A stretch of 64,000 nt of DNA from Hydractinia symbiolongicarpus (lineage: Eukaryota > Cnidaria > Hydrozoa > Anthoathecata > Hydractiniidae). The DNA is taken from contig NC_079879.1 in assembly GCF_029227915.1 (NCBI RefSeq), positions 3,162,001 to 3,226,000 of the forward strand. The letters are read 5' to 3'. A program made the translations under genes and the position numbers. Positions 1 to 11,000 of the stretch are shown here, one piece after another (position 1 is the first letter of the stretch; every line of letters begins with the position of its first letter). A model generated the notes under the pieces. That model saw only the letters and a list, made by a program, of their open reading frames with translations, ran no database searches and was not told where the DNA came from.

Positions 1-115
1 GGATTTCTAGTGACAGGATTTCTAGTGACAGGATTTCTAGTGACAGGATTTCTAGTGACAAGATTTCTAGTGACAGGATTTCTAGTGACAGGATTTCTGG
101 TGACAGGATTTTCAT
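1..115. repeat. 15-bp tandem repeat at window edge
   Basis: Seven full copies and part of an eighth of the 15-base unit GGATTTCTAGTGACA run from the first base, so the array probably continues to the left. Copies 5 and 7 differ by one base each. The last copy decays after about 115. It is a short minisatellite with no coding sense. Confidence 0.95.
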
Positions 116-664
116 TAAAAGATTACTAACTGTAGTAAAATTTTCTTTATTTGTTTTATTTGATACAATTTGAAATATATAAGCATAGTAAAAAATATAT
201 AGTTAATACTTTAAGGGTTTTCTTTTTTTCTGGTCTATTCAATGAAAATAAAAGTGCTGTTTTACATTTCGGATATAATTCCAGCCAGTTCGGGAATAAT
301 TTGGACGTTATTGGAGTTATTGGACGAAAAACTTTAATCAAAAAATTGCCTAATCTAGCACTCAAATATATGGGCCTCTATGGCTAGTCTTGTATAAAAT
401 TTCTATAAAACTATTTGTAGGGATAACCTTTTAAATTTATCACCTTGTCTCGATAACTCTAGTGCTATAGTTATACGCATAACAATCCAGTTAAAAACAA
501 GCAAGTCTGTAATTATATATATACTTTGAAAATTGCATTTGCTATCTTGTAAGCTGTGTTACAATATTATATATGAATTAAAATCTAAAGATCTGGTCTT
601 GCAGCAAGAGGTAACAAGTATTTAGAATTAGCTAGCTTTCTGCTTTTTATACCGATCCTCTACC
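116..664. other. AT-rich stretch, nothing recognised
   Basis: There is no convincing exon, RNA gene or inverted repeat. The small open frames on both strands here show no family resemblance and no splice context. Confidence 0.4.
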
Positions 665-665
665 G

Positions 666-1575
666 TGGACATTTATCCCAAGTTATGGGGTCATCAGCAA
701 AAAAAATTGAGAGGCCTGGAATGAGCAAACAAGTGTAATTTTGGCAAAATAATTTATGGTAATTAATTTACCTTTATAATATTTATGCATTGATAAAGTT
801 TGAATGCACATTCCTTAATACCGTATTTGCTCTAATCAGCGCCGCCATCCAATAAGCGCCACACCTTAAGTTTAAAGTTCGTAATTAGTGCCACACTTGA
901 TTATTTAAATTCTACTCTCTCTTAACAAAATCTTCTTCATTTAGTTCAAGATAATACATTTCTTTTTCTTTTTTTCCAGTTCTTCATGAAGGACCTTTGA
1001 AAGTCTTTTATTCATCGTTGAGCATTTAAATTTAGTTGGAACTACAAGCCCAAGCTCTCTCTTCCTCTTTCCAGTTATATTTTGCTATCACTGAATTAGA
1101 ATCATCTGGTTGGAGAAATGAAAGAGCTAATTATTAAATCTTTCAAAACTTGCCCCCCTAAACTTAGAGATCAATGGCAGCGAAGACAAATTGATCCACT
1201 GCTTCAAAAAGAAACTGAGTACTTGCACCCGAAACCTTCAAAAACCAAAAATCTAAAACTTTGAAATAGTTTCCGCCCTCTAATTAGCGTCACCCTCTAA
1301 TTAGCACAGCCCTCAATTAGCGCCGCTATCAATTAGCACCGCCCTTTAATAAGCGCAGCATGTAAAACCATAAAATTTTAATTAGTGCTGCAGCGCTAAT
1401 TTGAGAAATTACGGTCTCTCTCAAATTATTGATGACAGAACATTTCAAAATTTGCTACTACTTGAATATGACATCATAATTTATGCAGCATAATTAAATC
1501 TGAAATTCTTTAAATGTAAATATCTTGAGAATGAAAAACGCTTTTTAAAAAATTTGGAAAGACTTGTAATCCAAC
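666..1575 (+). repeat. Dispersed repeat copy split by a later insertion
   Basis: Two blocks, about 666-820 and 1430-1575, match in order the two halves of one continuous repeat seen reversed at about 53755-54060. Shared landmarks are the ATCCCAAGTTAT...GGGTCAT start, GAGCAAACAAGTGT, GATAAAGT..GAATGCACAT and the ATGACATCATA..TTATGCAGCATAA segment. The 821-1416 element lies precisely between the halves, so it inserted after the repeat was already present. The repeat has no coding potential and its class is unknown. Confidence 0.75.
821..1416. mobile_element. Non-autonomous mariner/Tigger-like element
   Basis: The ends are inverted repeats. The left end reads ACCGTATTTGCTCTAATCAG; the right end, read inversely, gives ACCGTAATTTCTCAAATTAG, followed by shared GCGC. 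Just inside both ends, CTAATTAGCGC-type motifs recur (1275-1400 holds about six). The left flank ends in T before ACCG, compatible with a TA target site, but the right TA has been lost. It interrupts an older repeat (666-1575). No transposase reading frame survives. Family assignment rests on the ends alone. Confidence 0.65.
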
Positions 1576-1576
1576 T

Positions 1577-2115
1577 TTTTAAACTCTATAATATAAGTCC
1601 AACATCATTTTATACCTCGAGTTCCGTTTAAGCTTTATGTTAATTGAGCGCAAGGGTAAAATCTGAGTTATGAAATACGGGGAAAAGCACTAGAATAACC
1701 TGGGAAACCCTCCAGGATATTTATCCAGGGTCCGTTCACCCTCGTACTTAATCTCAGAAAGCTATAGCTATATAGCTACAAGAATGCACCATAGAAAATG
1801 GCAGGAGTTCAATTTATCTAGCTTATGTATAATTGGAGTTAATTTATGTTAAAGGTCTGGATATATGCAAATATATCTTACTGATGTGTAAAAGGTTGTC
1901 TTGGCCTATCAATACACCTTTACGAGAATTCAGGAAAACTAACACTCCATTGCAGCTTATTTTGCGATTGGAGGAGGTAAACATCACACTTTTATAAGGA
2001 AAAAACACATTCTTTTGTGGTAACTATTCTTGCCGTGGAAGTACAGTTGTATCTTATTATTAATAACGTTTCCTGAAAATTTGAAAGAAATTTATAGGAA
2101 GAAAGTTTAAAAATA
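1577..2115. other. Intergenic, nothing recognised
   Basis: AT-rich sequence without supported exons or clear repeats. Confidence 0.35.
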
Positions 2116-2546
2116 CGAGGGTGCCGATTGTCAGAAACTTCGCAAAAACCACAGGGCTGTCAGACATCTTCCATCATTTTTAAAAAACTTTAAAAGTTCG
2201 CCGGGAGAAACCTGAAAGAACAATTTTTTTTAACATTTATTATTCTTTCAATGTCAAGCAGTGGTAGCGGAAGACTGTATTTCTTATTTATTCATTTATA
2301 TATTCAATAAATAGCTGTAATAAAATCCCACAAATAATAAATTGTAAGTACAATATCAAAATTAGCACCTTCCTTCTTCTCGACAAAATTTAAATGAGAA
2401 TAATGAGCTCACCAACGTTGCATTCCAGGCGCAACTCAAGCGCTTTTGGACAGATTCAGGATTTTTCGGGCAGTTACAGACAAAAACGATGAAAAAAACT
2501 GTCACCCTCACATATATAGCGTTTTCAGCGAGTTGGCACCCTCGTT
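2116..2546. mobile_element. MITE with ACGAGGGTGCC ends
   Basis: The sequence begins ACGAGGGTGCCGA and ends with the inverted TTGGCACCCTCGT, so the terminal repeats are about 13 bases. Both flanks are A-rich (TAAAAAT and TAAAAAA), which could be a degraded target duplication but cannot be proved. No coding content. Confidence 0.5.
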
Positions 2547-3032
2547 AAAAAACTGGAGAAAACACGCTTTCATCTCTGACAAACTCTAATAAAAAAATGT
2601 TTTTACCTCCCTTTTCCCCATATTGTAAATCGATGGAGAGCTGTAAAAACGCATGTACAATTGAATTATCATAAATGTGTATTCATAGGACAGCATGTCA
2701 AAAGATGGGATTGGAAAATCCTATTATTTTAAATCTATTGAGTGAAAATGACTGAAAATACTTAGCTATAGCTAGCTGTAATAAAAAATGTATGCAAGAA
2801 TGAGAATAAAGTACAAAATTAAGTCAAAAAGCTCCAGCTACAATATTTCAAAAAAGAAAATAAATGGGTTAAAAAATGTAAGATGTAAAAAAAAACAAGA
2901 AAAAAAACTGCCATCTTGTTTACATCACTACCGCAGAAATGTTAAATACGCCAGGGAGGCAAGCAAGAGTTCGGGGACCCATGAATCTCGGGTCCCCGCG
3001 GCAACTGCTTGACGTGGATCCCGCGTCAAGCA

Positions 3033-3227
3033 CACCTCATCCCCAGGGTCTTGCGGCCCCTGAGCCGTTATTACGGAGTGGCCGCTATCAACAACCTCGT
3101 TCCCAGGGCATTTTGCCTTGTTGATAAGTTGATCACTCCGTAATAACGGCTCAGGGGCCACAAAACCCTGGGGACGAAGTTGCGCTATTAATTTATAAAC
3201 AAGACAAATGCCCTGAGAACGAGGTTG
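3033..3227. mobile_element. Two interleaved inverted-repeat elements
   Basis: Element X spans about 3033-3182. Its roughly 50-base arms carry CCCCTGAGCCGTTATTACGG and the inverse, near perfect. Element Y spans 3092-3227, with about 30-base arms that start CAACCTCGTTCCCAGGGCAT and end with the inverse ATGCCCTGAGAACGAGGTTG. The right arm of X lies inside Y and the left end of Y lies inside X, so the two hairpins cannot form together. Both share the outer CTCGTYCCCAGGG motif with the 97-bp element at 63800. Confidence 0.7.
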
Positions 3228-4110
3228 GCGCCAAGTGTGTGGCCTTTTCTTTTGATCTTGATAGGTTGTCTATTTGTAGCTTGTTTTATTAGCGTCGAAC
3301 CTTTTTTCTTGGAACAAATTTGGTTAGTTAGTTTTTTCAAATATACAAATATTTGTTTTCGATCGAACAGCTTGTCCCCCAATAAAGCTGATATTATACC
3401 GCATATAATCTTCCCTAGTTATTACAGGTAATAAAATAATAAATAATAACGCAGTTACGTCTTGAGAAGCTCGCTGACTCGCACATTATTTAGACAGTGT
3501 GCACGCGTTCTACTATTGTGTATAGCTAGTTTGTAGACCCAACCAACCCCCAAGGCATTAGGTTATGGTAAAAACCTATTTTTCTCCAATTTTTTTTAAC
3601 CAAAAGGTACTTATTATAATTTTTTGTTAACATGGGTTTATTTGAGAGTGCACTATACTGTAACATAAAATAATAACATCAGACGGCGATACGAACTTGT
3701 TCGTCTCGCCGTCCTGAGACAAAATAAAGAGACAACAAGCGCTGGAAACGAGGTTGTTGTACACCATATGTGTAGATTTCGACTCAGCGCAGCAGCAGCG
3801 AAAGAAGATGGATTGTGTGTTATGTCTCACAGTTCCAATCTTTTGATATATACACCGTGATGGATACATCAAAAACCATAGGCAACTTTCAACCTAATCC
3901 TAAAATAAAGTGGCCACAGATTTAATTTTGAATTTTGATAATTTATCCGAACACATCAAATAACGCAAATTTTAGAAATTAACAATCAATCTATCCTAAC
4001 ATCAAGCTTGACCTCAGTACCTTTTACCGTGGCGTCAGAAAGAAGAATGAGAAGCAAATAGTCCTGGGGACGAGGTTGTCCTAACATACCTACTACCACT
4101 GTTCACAAAA
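3228..4110. other. Intergenic with scraps of the CTCGT..CCAGG family
   Basis: Single half-motifs resembling the ends of the 3033-3227 elements occur near 3745 (GAAACGAGGTTG) and 4062 (TCCTGGGGACGAGGTTG). Nothing else here could be supported. Confidence 0.35.
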
Positions 4111-4114
4111 TTTA

Positions 4115-4412
4115 GTGATACAATTTTATTTTTGATATATTGAATTTAAGACACTAGATGCTCTAAATATATCATTGATATAAATGAGAAACAACAGTGG
4201 TCCTAAAATTGATCCTTGAGGTACTCAACATGTTATAAACCTGTAGTTAGTATTTCCTTCGACATAAGAAATATATTGTTTTCTTTCGAAGAGGTAGTTC
4301 TTGAACCATGCGAGATATGTATTTGTTATGCCATAATATTTTAGTTTTTCTAATAGAATCACATGGTTGACTGTATCGAATGCCTTGCTGAGATAAATAA
4401 AGACCCCATTGT
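4115..4412 (-). pseudogene. LINE reverse transcriptase fragment (CR1/L2-like)
   Basis: Read on the minus strand, this gives the palm region of a non-LTR reverse transcriptase: LSKAFDTVNHVILLEKL, then WFKNYL, then a stop codon followed by VPQGSILGPLLFL and YINDI. These are the hallmark motifs of CR1/Jockey-type LINEs. The in-frame stop just before VPQGS, the missing YxDD motif and the abrupt ends show a dead fragment. It lies downstream of the last UNG exon and has no part in that gene. Confidence 0.8.
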
Positions 4413-5068
4413 GAATAATCCCATTTTCCGATTTGAACTTAAAATCGGGAAAAAATTTTCGGGAGTTTTTTATGTAAAATATTTAAAAAGTGGAAAATAT
4501 GTTACACTTCAAACAAAATGTTAAAATTTGTTCCAGAACAAAGACAAAAAAGAAAATTTTATTTGGTCAAGCCTATCAAAAGTTGGCGGGCGAAATCTGC
4601 TTCAAGCTAAATATCTTAGACCTCATGTTGAGTCATTTAGTCCAAAGTTTCCTCACTTGTTATGTTATATTGCCGTCCTTGCGAAGATTGTCAAAGTCCT
4701 TAGGCTTGTTGTTTTGGTGTGAGATCACGCTTCATTAAAATGTACTGCCAACAAACAGTTTTAGTAAACATTCGATAAATATAGATGGATACGTTTAATA
4801 GGGTGAGATATACACTATATTAATTCTACGCACCTTGCCCTCGTTACCTACTTCCAAAACTATCTCTCGAACAACAAAAGTATATATAGAGATTACAATT
4901 TCTCCACTTCTATTTTTTACACATCTACTCTATTTGTAGTATTAACAAAACTATGAACAAAATATAAAACGTTGATTTACAAGTAACGTCAAGTAATTTT
5001 TCTAAAAAAATTCTTGTCAAGCGTCTAGTGTGGTCGCACATACAAACTATGCTGCAGCAATGTTAGTG
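4413..5068. other. 3' flank of UNG
   Basis: This is sequence downstream of the UNG stop codon (minus-strand sense). It presumably includes the 3' UTR; no certain polyadenylation site could be fixed. Confidence 0.4.
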
Positions 5069-8000
5069 TCACAAACTGGCTGGCAAATACGACCAATCTA
5101 TTTCTTTGTTTCTGTTTTTCTTCAAATATTCATTCGCCTTCGAGAAGTGCTTGCAACCGAAAAAACCACGATGAGCAGACAATGGAGAAGGATGTACGCC
5201 AGTTAAAACAAGGTGGCGGTTCTAAATATAGCATAAAAGAAGTTAAAGTATTATTTTATAAGAAACTATGACTGCCTAAAGTAAAAATTTACACCTCTGT
5301 GACTTGTAAGAATTATAAAGTAACAGGGAATAAAAGTCAATACAAAAAAAGATGACTTAATTCATTACTTTTAGTAGTATTACTAGCTACTAGTATTTTT
5401 AATTAGAAATTGCTATCTAACGGATGAAATAAAGGCTAGCTAACACCCTGCATATTTAGCTGTGGAACACACAGCTTCTAGTTTCGGCTGAAAGCTCGAA
5501 CAAAATCCTGATCTTCTGAGATTTAAGTGAAGATTTGCGTATCTCGGACACGGTTAGTAAAATTGACGTTTAATCTGCGATTTTAAAAGTTGCATAGCTC
5601 AGGTTTGGAAAAGATCTCTTTTTGTCTATGCTTCTATATGCTAATAAAGATACCATCACATCCATGTAAATCTTAGTAAAATCATTTTATTATCTTGGCT
5701 ATAACTGGCGTATATATATAGCAGGCCAGCTGACGTAGTCAGTGTCAGTAGATAGCAATACAGACAGCTAGCTGTAAGCTATTTTGTGCTTTTCTCCAAA
5801 GTTTTTCATTTAGTTTGGTATAAGTGCATTTTGTGCTATCCATCGTTATTACTTCTTGTGTTATCTTTTACCAACCTGAAGCTAGCCACAAAAGTAAGGA
5901 ATGCCTCCTTACTTTTGTGGCTGGCTTCAGCTTTTGTGGCTAGCTTCAGCTCAGGTCAGCTATAAATCTTGTAATAATGCCCTGCAAATTTTAGCTGAAA
6001 TACTCTGCTTAACAAAGTATCTTTCCATATATCATAGTTTATAGTGCTAGGTTCACAGCAACAGAATAAAATATTTTATCCCAGTGGTATAAAGTTTCAA
6101 TAGAATTTCAATGTTTACGTTTTGACAGGGTAATAAAATGCAGACTATATAGAAGAAGAAAATTAACAGTCAGGGAGAACTGATAATTAGCTTGTAACAG
6201 GATAGTTAGTCGATGCTTATACGGCTATAATACGGTGGAGATCTTTTTTTTGCCTAAATTTCCACAATTTTCTTCAATATGTCGATATTGTAGGGTATGC
6301 CTTCCCCATATTTTTTACTACATTTGACTACGTCCGTATTTATAAGGTTAATTAGCCAGTATTAGTTTGAAAATGAATATATATCTTTCATGCGCAGTCG
6401 TTTCTTGTTCTTTTTTTCTTTTTTATTGGAGCATAACATGCTATGAAACTAGGTAGATGACTATTGGAAGATCGATATCGAAGAAAAGTGTAGAAATTGA
6501 AGAAATAAGATCTCTACAGTATAATTAGCCACATAAGCAGTTAATTTTACTGTGTACCATATAATTTCCTGTATTGGCTAACTGTCCTTTAAAGGCTAAT
6601 TATCAGTTCTTCCCGACTGTTTAAGTTATGATAAAAAAATTGTTAGGCTAGTAGCATTTTTTCACTTATGTATGTTGTAAATTAATCTGCATGCATAAAC
6701 TAGATTTTAATTTCAAGATCAAAAAATGCCTCCACTCAAAATTAAAGTTTGTAATAGGCTGGTTGGTCTACGGATTATTGCATGTTTATTTTGCCTGTCG
6801 ATTTGCACAAAAGATCTTGGGAATACATGAAACTACTCAAAAATTGCTCAGATTTGTAGAAATTGTCTGCAGGCCATGTCTGAAAGGGCGTTCTATTGGA
6901 CTAGCCTTCAACCCATAAACAAGGGTTGGCTCAGATATTTTTAGACTTGCCATCCCTTTTTCGGGCGTCCTCAGTACAAAATGACAATTCGGCTATACCA
7001 GTTTGAATAAAATACATATATTATTGAGCTTGCTGCTCAGTAAATTAAACAGGAGGGGTTCTACAATTTTGCCCGCCTGTTTAATTTTTCCTCTGTAAAA
7101 CAAGCACCAAAAGCTCATTTTTTATTAGTTATAATGAATAAAGTATTTTCAATGTAAGCTCAAATAGAGCCTGTTTTTTGTGATACACAATTTTTTTTAT
7201 AAGAAACACGCTTATAAGAAACCCAAGGCTCAAAATTTGAAAATATTAAGAAACTTAGCTTGGCTCAGTACCTCAAGCTCCTCCAGACCATAAACTATTA
7301 CAGAAAATATTACAGTGAGCTCTTAGCACTTTTTTAATTGGTCAAATAGCAGACAAAACTAGAACTATATATTAAGAAAGAAACAACCCTTCATTTCCAA
7401 AAGCGATATGAATTATCAGAAAGCAATACTCATACTACTAACACAGCACTAGTATATATCACTTATGTACAAACAAAATCATTTGAACTGTAAAGAAATA
7501 GGTGAAAAATGTTTCCATCGTTGGTAAGCTCATCTACTTCCATGTCGTCAAAATTAAGAACTGTTAAGAAACTTTTAGCCTCAAAATCAGAAAAAATAAG
7601 AAACTTGAGCCTCAGTAGCCAAAACTGGTTTCTTATAAAAAAACAGCGTGTACAGTATCTTGACTGCGAGAGGTAATTAATTGGCCTGGTATATGACATA
7701 CTGTAGCCTGTTTATTATTTTATTTGATCTGAAGTTACATGGGTGTTTTTTTTTTTGAAACAGCATTTCTAAAAGGGCTTCTCATTGGATGTGTAACACA
7801 TATACCTGTATCCTGATGGTCAATGTGGTTTATTGTATTGATTGCTTGACCAGTCATTGTTTAACATTAGTTTTGCAACCTTTATAGGGAAACAGATTAA
7901 GTGAAATAAAATATGTCATCTGACAGTTTTTGCTATAGCAGACCGAAAGTGTTTTACTGGAAGCACTCCACACTGGTTGTGCGAAGTGGTTTAACTGGAC

Positions 8001-11000
8001 TATGTGGTCAACCTAAATTGCAATGCTAACCTTTTGTTGCTTTAATGAATTTCTTATCTTCAATGCTTAATGTTTTCTTGGTGCTGCATATACTTTATTG
8101 ACATAAACTAGCTCCTATGCAGGGATTTTGTTTTATTAAAACATGCTTTTACTGGTACAACTTTTATTAGAAACCTTATTTACTCAAAAAATGATGTATT
8201 TCATTATATTTCAGTCTTGCGTTTGTGAGGTTTAAAAAAACGATATTTAGTATTTAGTCTAACATCATCTGTCGCAAATGTTAGGCAAGCGAGGATTGAA
8301 CTTTTTTTGGCTTGTGATACGTCGATGGTTAGAAATAGGCTCTGTGTATCCTAGAGTAACAAAAAAAACCCAGCTCCGTTTTAACATTGGTTCCACAGCT
8401 TCATAGCTGTACAGCTATCTTGTTATTATTTAGAATGTACATTTTAAATTTTTAAATGAGTTGCTTCTGTGAGCGATTACTATATTACTTACCTAGGATA
8501 GCATACTCAGTTCCTATTGTTATTGCTATAAACAAGGGTCCTGCGAAGGAGCGCCAATGCATTTAAACTGCACTTGTATTTCAAATGGGAGCATTTGTTC
8601 CTATTTGAACTACAAAAGTCGTGCAAACCTACCATCTCAATCTTATTCTTGTGCTGAACGTTTAGTAGAAAGGATAGATTTACACTGTTATAGTCTCTGG
8701 CATGACTTAGACGAGGTTTGAAGACAAGCCGCACTGGAAGCAAAGGCTCTACGTCTGGCGCAATGACGTGCACATTTGTGAACATGGATAAATACAACCT
8801 CGAATGTGTTATTAATAAGCTAAAGACTCAAGATATACGTGCGATAAAACTGTTGAGGAAGATTCTGAGACCCACTGGTACGTTCCAGATTGCTTCGTCA
8901 CAAATCAAATGTTTGAGTGTGTTGACGACACACGAGCCCCACAACGGGAAGCACAGAAATATGAGTAACTCCATCAGAAAGAACAAAAAGTTGAAACAAA
9001 TCGCTGCCTATTGCCCGTGTTATTTAGAAAATGAGAATGAATGAATTATGGAGCTTCGCGGTTAGGCATCCCTTGAAGCGATAAAACAAGAATGTGATAA
9101 TTGTGAAAGGTACTTGATGTGTACAACAGATGCAAGCGCGGGTGTGGGCTTGTAACAGAGGCCAAGTATTTTGCTGACCCTACCATATGAAATAGATCAC
9201 CTATATTGGGGAAAATTGCACATGTAAGAAATAAAAAAAGTTTCGTCAGTTGAGTTAATTGGATCCAGAATAAGTACTAAATAAAAGAGGATGCCTCTGT
9301 TACAATTTAGAAATAAAACTGTCAAGTAAAGACTTTTACAGTGTTGTTTTCGTCTGCAAGATTGAGGACGTGAATGACGAAAACCTAGTACTAAGCACCT
9401 ATATGACAAATAATGGCAAAGACACTAGAGGCAAGCTATCCCCGCTATTGATAAAGACCCACAAAACATATGCTCCGAGAGTGATTGATAAAGTATATGG
9501 AGGTGGAGGTATGGAGAAAGGTTGAGGAGCGAACGTTGACAAGTTCGATTCTGTATTTGTCAAAAAGGGAAGTCATATCTGAGAAGCTTAAGCAATGGGA
9601 AGACAACATACGTACCGATTTTTACAAAAAAGAGGTACCACAGCGCGGTCCTAAAAACTGCAGGCCCGTATGTGCAAGGACAAAATTAGCACACATAAAT
9701 CTACCTCGAAGAGTGTAAGTGCAAAGAGATCCTAATGTATGGCGCTAGCTATCTTAGTGAATCAAGCGGCAGTTCGAAAACGATTTTGAGAAACAAACAT
9801 GAGCAACTTGACGAAAGAATCCGAAAGTTTAGGCATAAAAGGGAGTTCGGAAAGTCATGTTTAAGAACACTTACACGCTAACGGATGGTCCATACTGCAC
9901 ATCCTGCGTAGAAATTTAGGGTGTACACGAATCAACTTGCTAAAAAAGAACGCGCGAGACATAATTCACGATGATGGCATGCTAATCGACGAGATACCGG
10001 GGAGGTGTCATGACGGGGGATGTTTGTAGGTCGCGATAACTACCGCACCCACAAACCCACAAAACCTAGGCTCGTATTGCGGAGGATCCTCTAAGTAGTA
10101 CCTACATGCGGACACCAGCTGAATTTTTTTAAAAAAAACTGCGTCCTTACCCTCCTGTCGCCCTTTTACCACAACCTCTGCATATTTCTTTTCGTTGGTA
10201 TCGTCACAATTTGTTTTGCACGCTGTCGCATCTGTTACTTTAACATCATATAACGCCATTTCTCCTGTACAATCACGCTTAATTCGTCGTGAGCTTTGAC
10301 TCTAATTTCGATAGCCTCAGACATAAATTCTACAATAGAGTTTAATTTTAATTCAGCGAGTAGTCTTTACCCCTAGCCTTTTAGAACTGTTTTTAGATCA
10401 GCTTGTCCCACACTCATGGCTAGTGTAATAACCACATATAGCAAAGAAGAAGACCTGTTGATAATGCACAAAGTCTGCATCCGGTAGAGATGATGTTAAC
10501 TTCTAGTAAAGCGTGATCACTTTATTTAATTAAGGTACGATGCATCTTAAACTTTTTTTAATGCACTATCACGCTCTTCAATCTTCCTTCAAAATATTGT
10601 TCAATCTATTTTTCGCAATCTAAAGATTTGGCTTTCGCCCCTGTATTCTCTGGCGCACTTGGTGGCAATGAAGGATTTCGCCTGTGAAATCTCAATGGAC
10701 CTGAACTGCGTTGCCTATGGCTCTTAATGTCTATCGCTTCCATACATACTTTCAAGTGTGCAAAATTCATCACAGTTTGGCACGGTACTACCTAGGACGG
10801 AACGATTTTGATGTCTAAAACCCTTTTAACCAATAAAAATACCAGCAGCTAGGCCGTGAGTTTGAAGTGCCTGGCGCTGAGCAATGATGGCGCAGCACAA
10901 GCACCTTCAGCAGCTGGCAGAGTCAACGCAAGGATTATCTTGGTTCAGGACTTACCTCAATGAGGACTCATGGAGTTTCTCCTTCGGTTTCTATCCAAAG

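Noticed and set aside
1-115. Regular repeats that might look like a CRISPR array; likewise 20194-20360 and 27300-27540
   Set aside because: The units are head-to-tail without unique spacers, and the DNA is eukaryotic.
4490-4738. 82-residue plus frame downstream of UNG
   Set aside because: No recognisable feature and poor composition; probably chance in the 3' flank.
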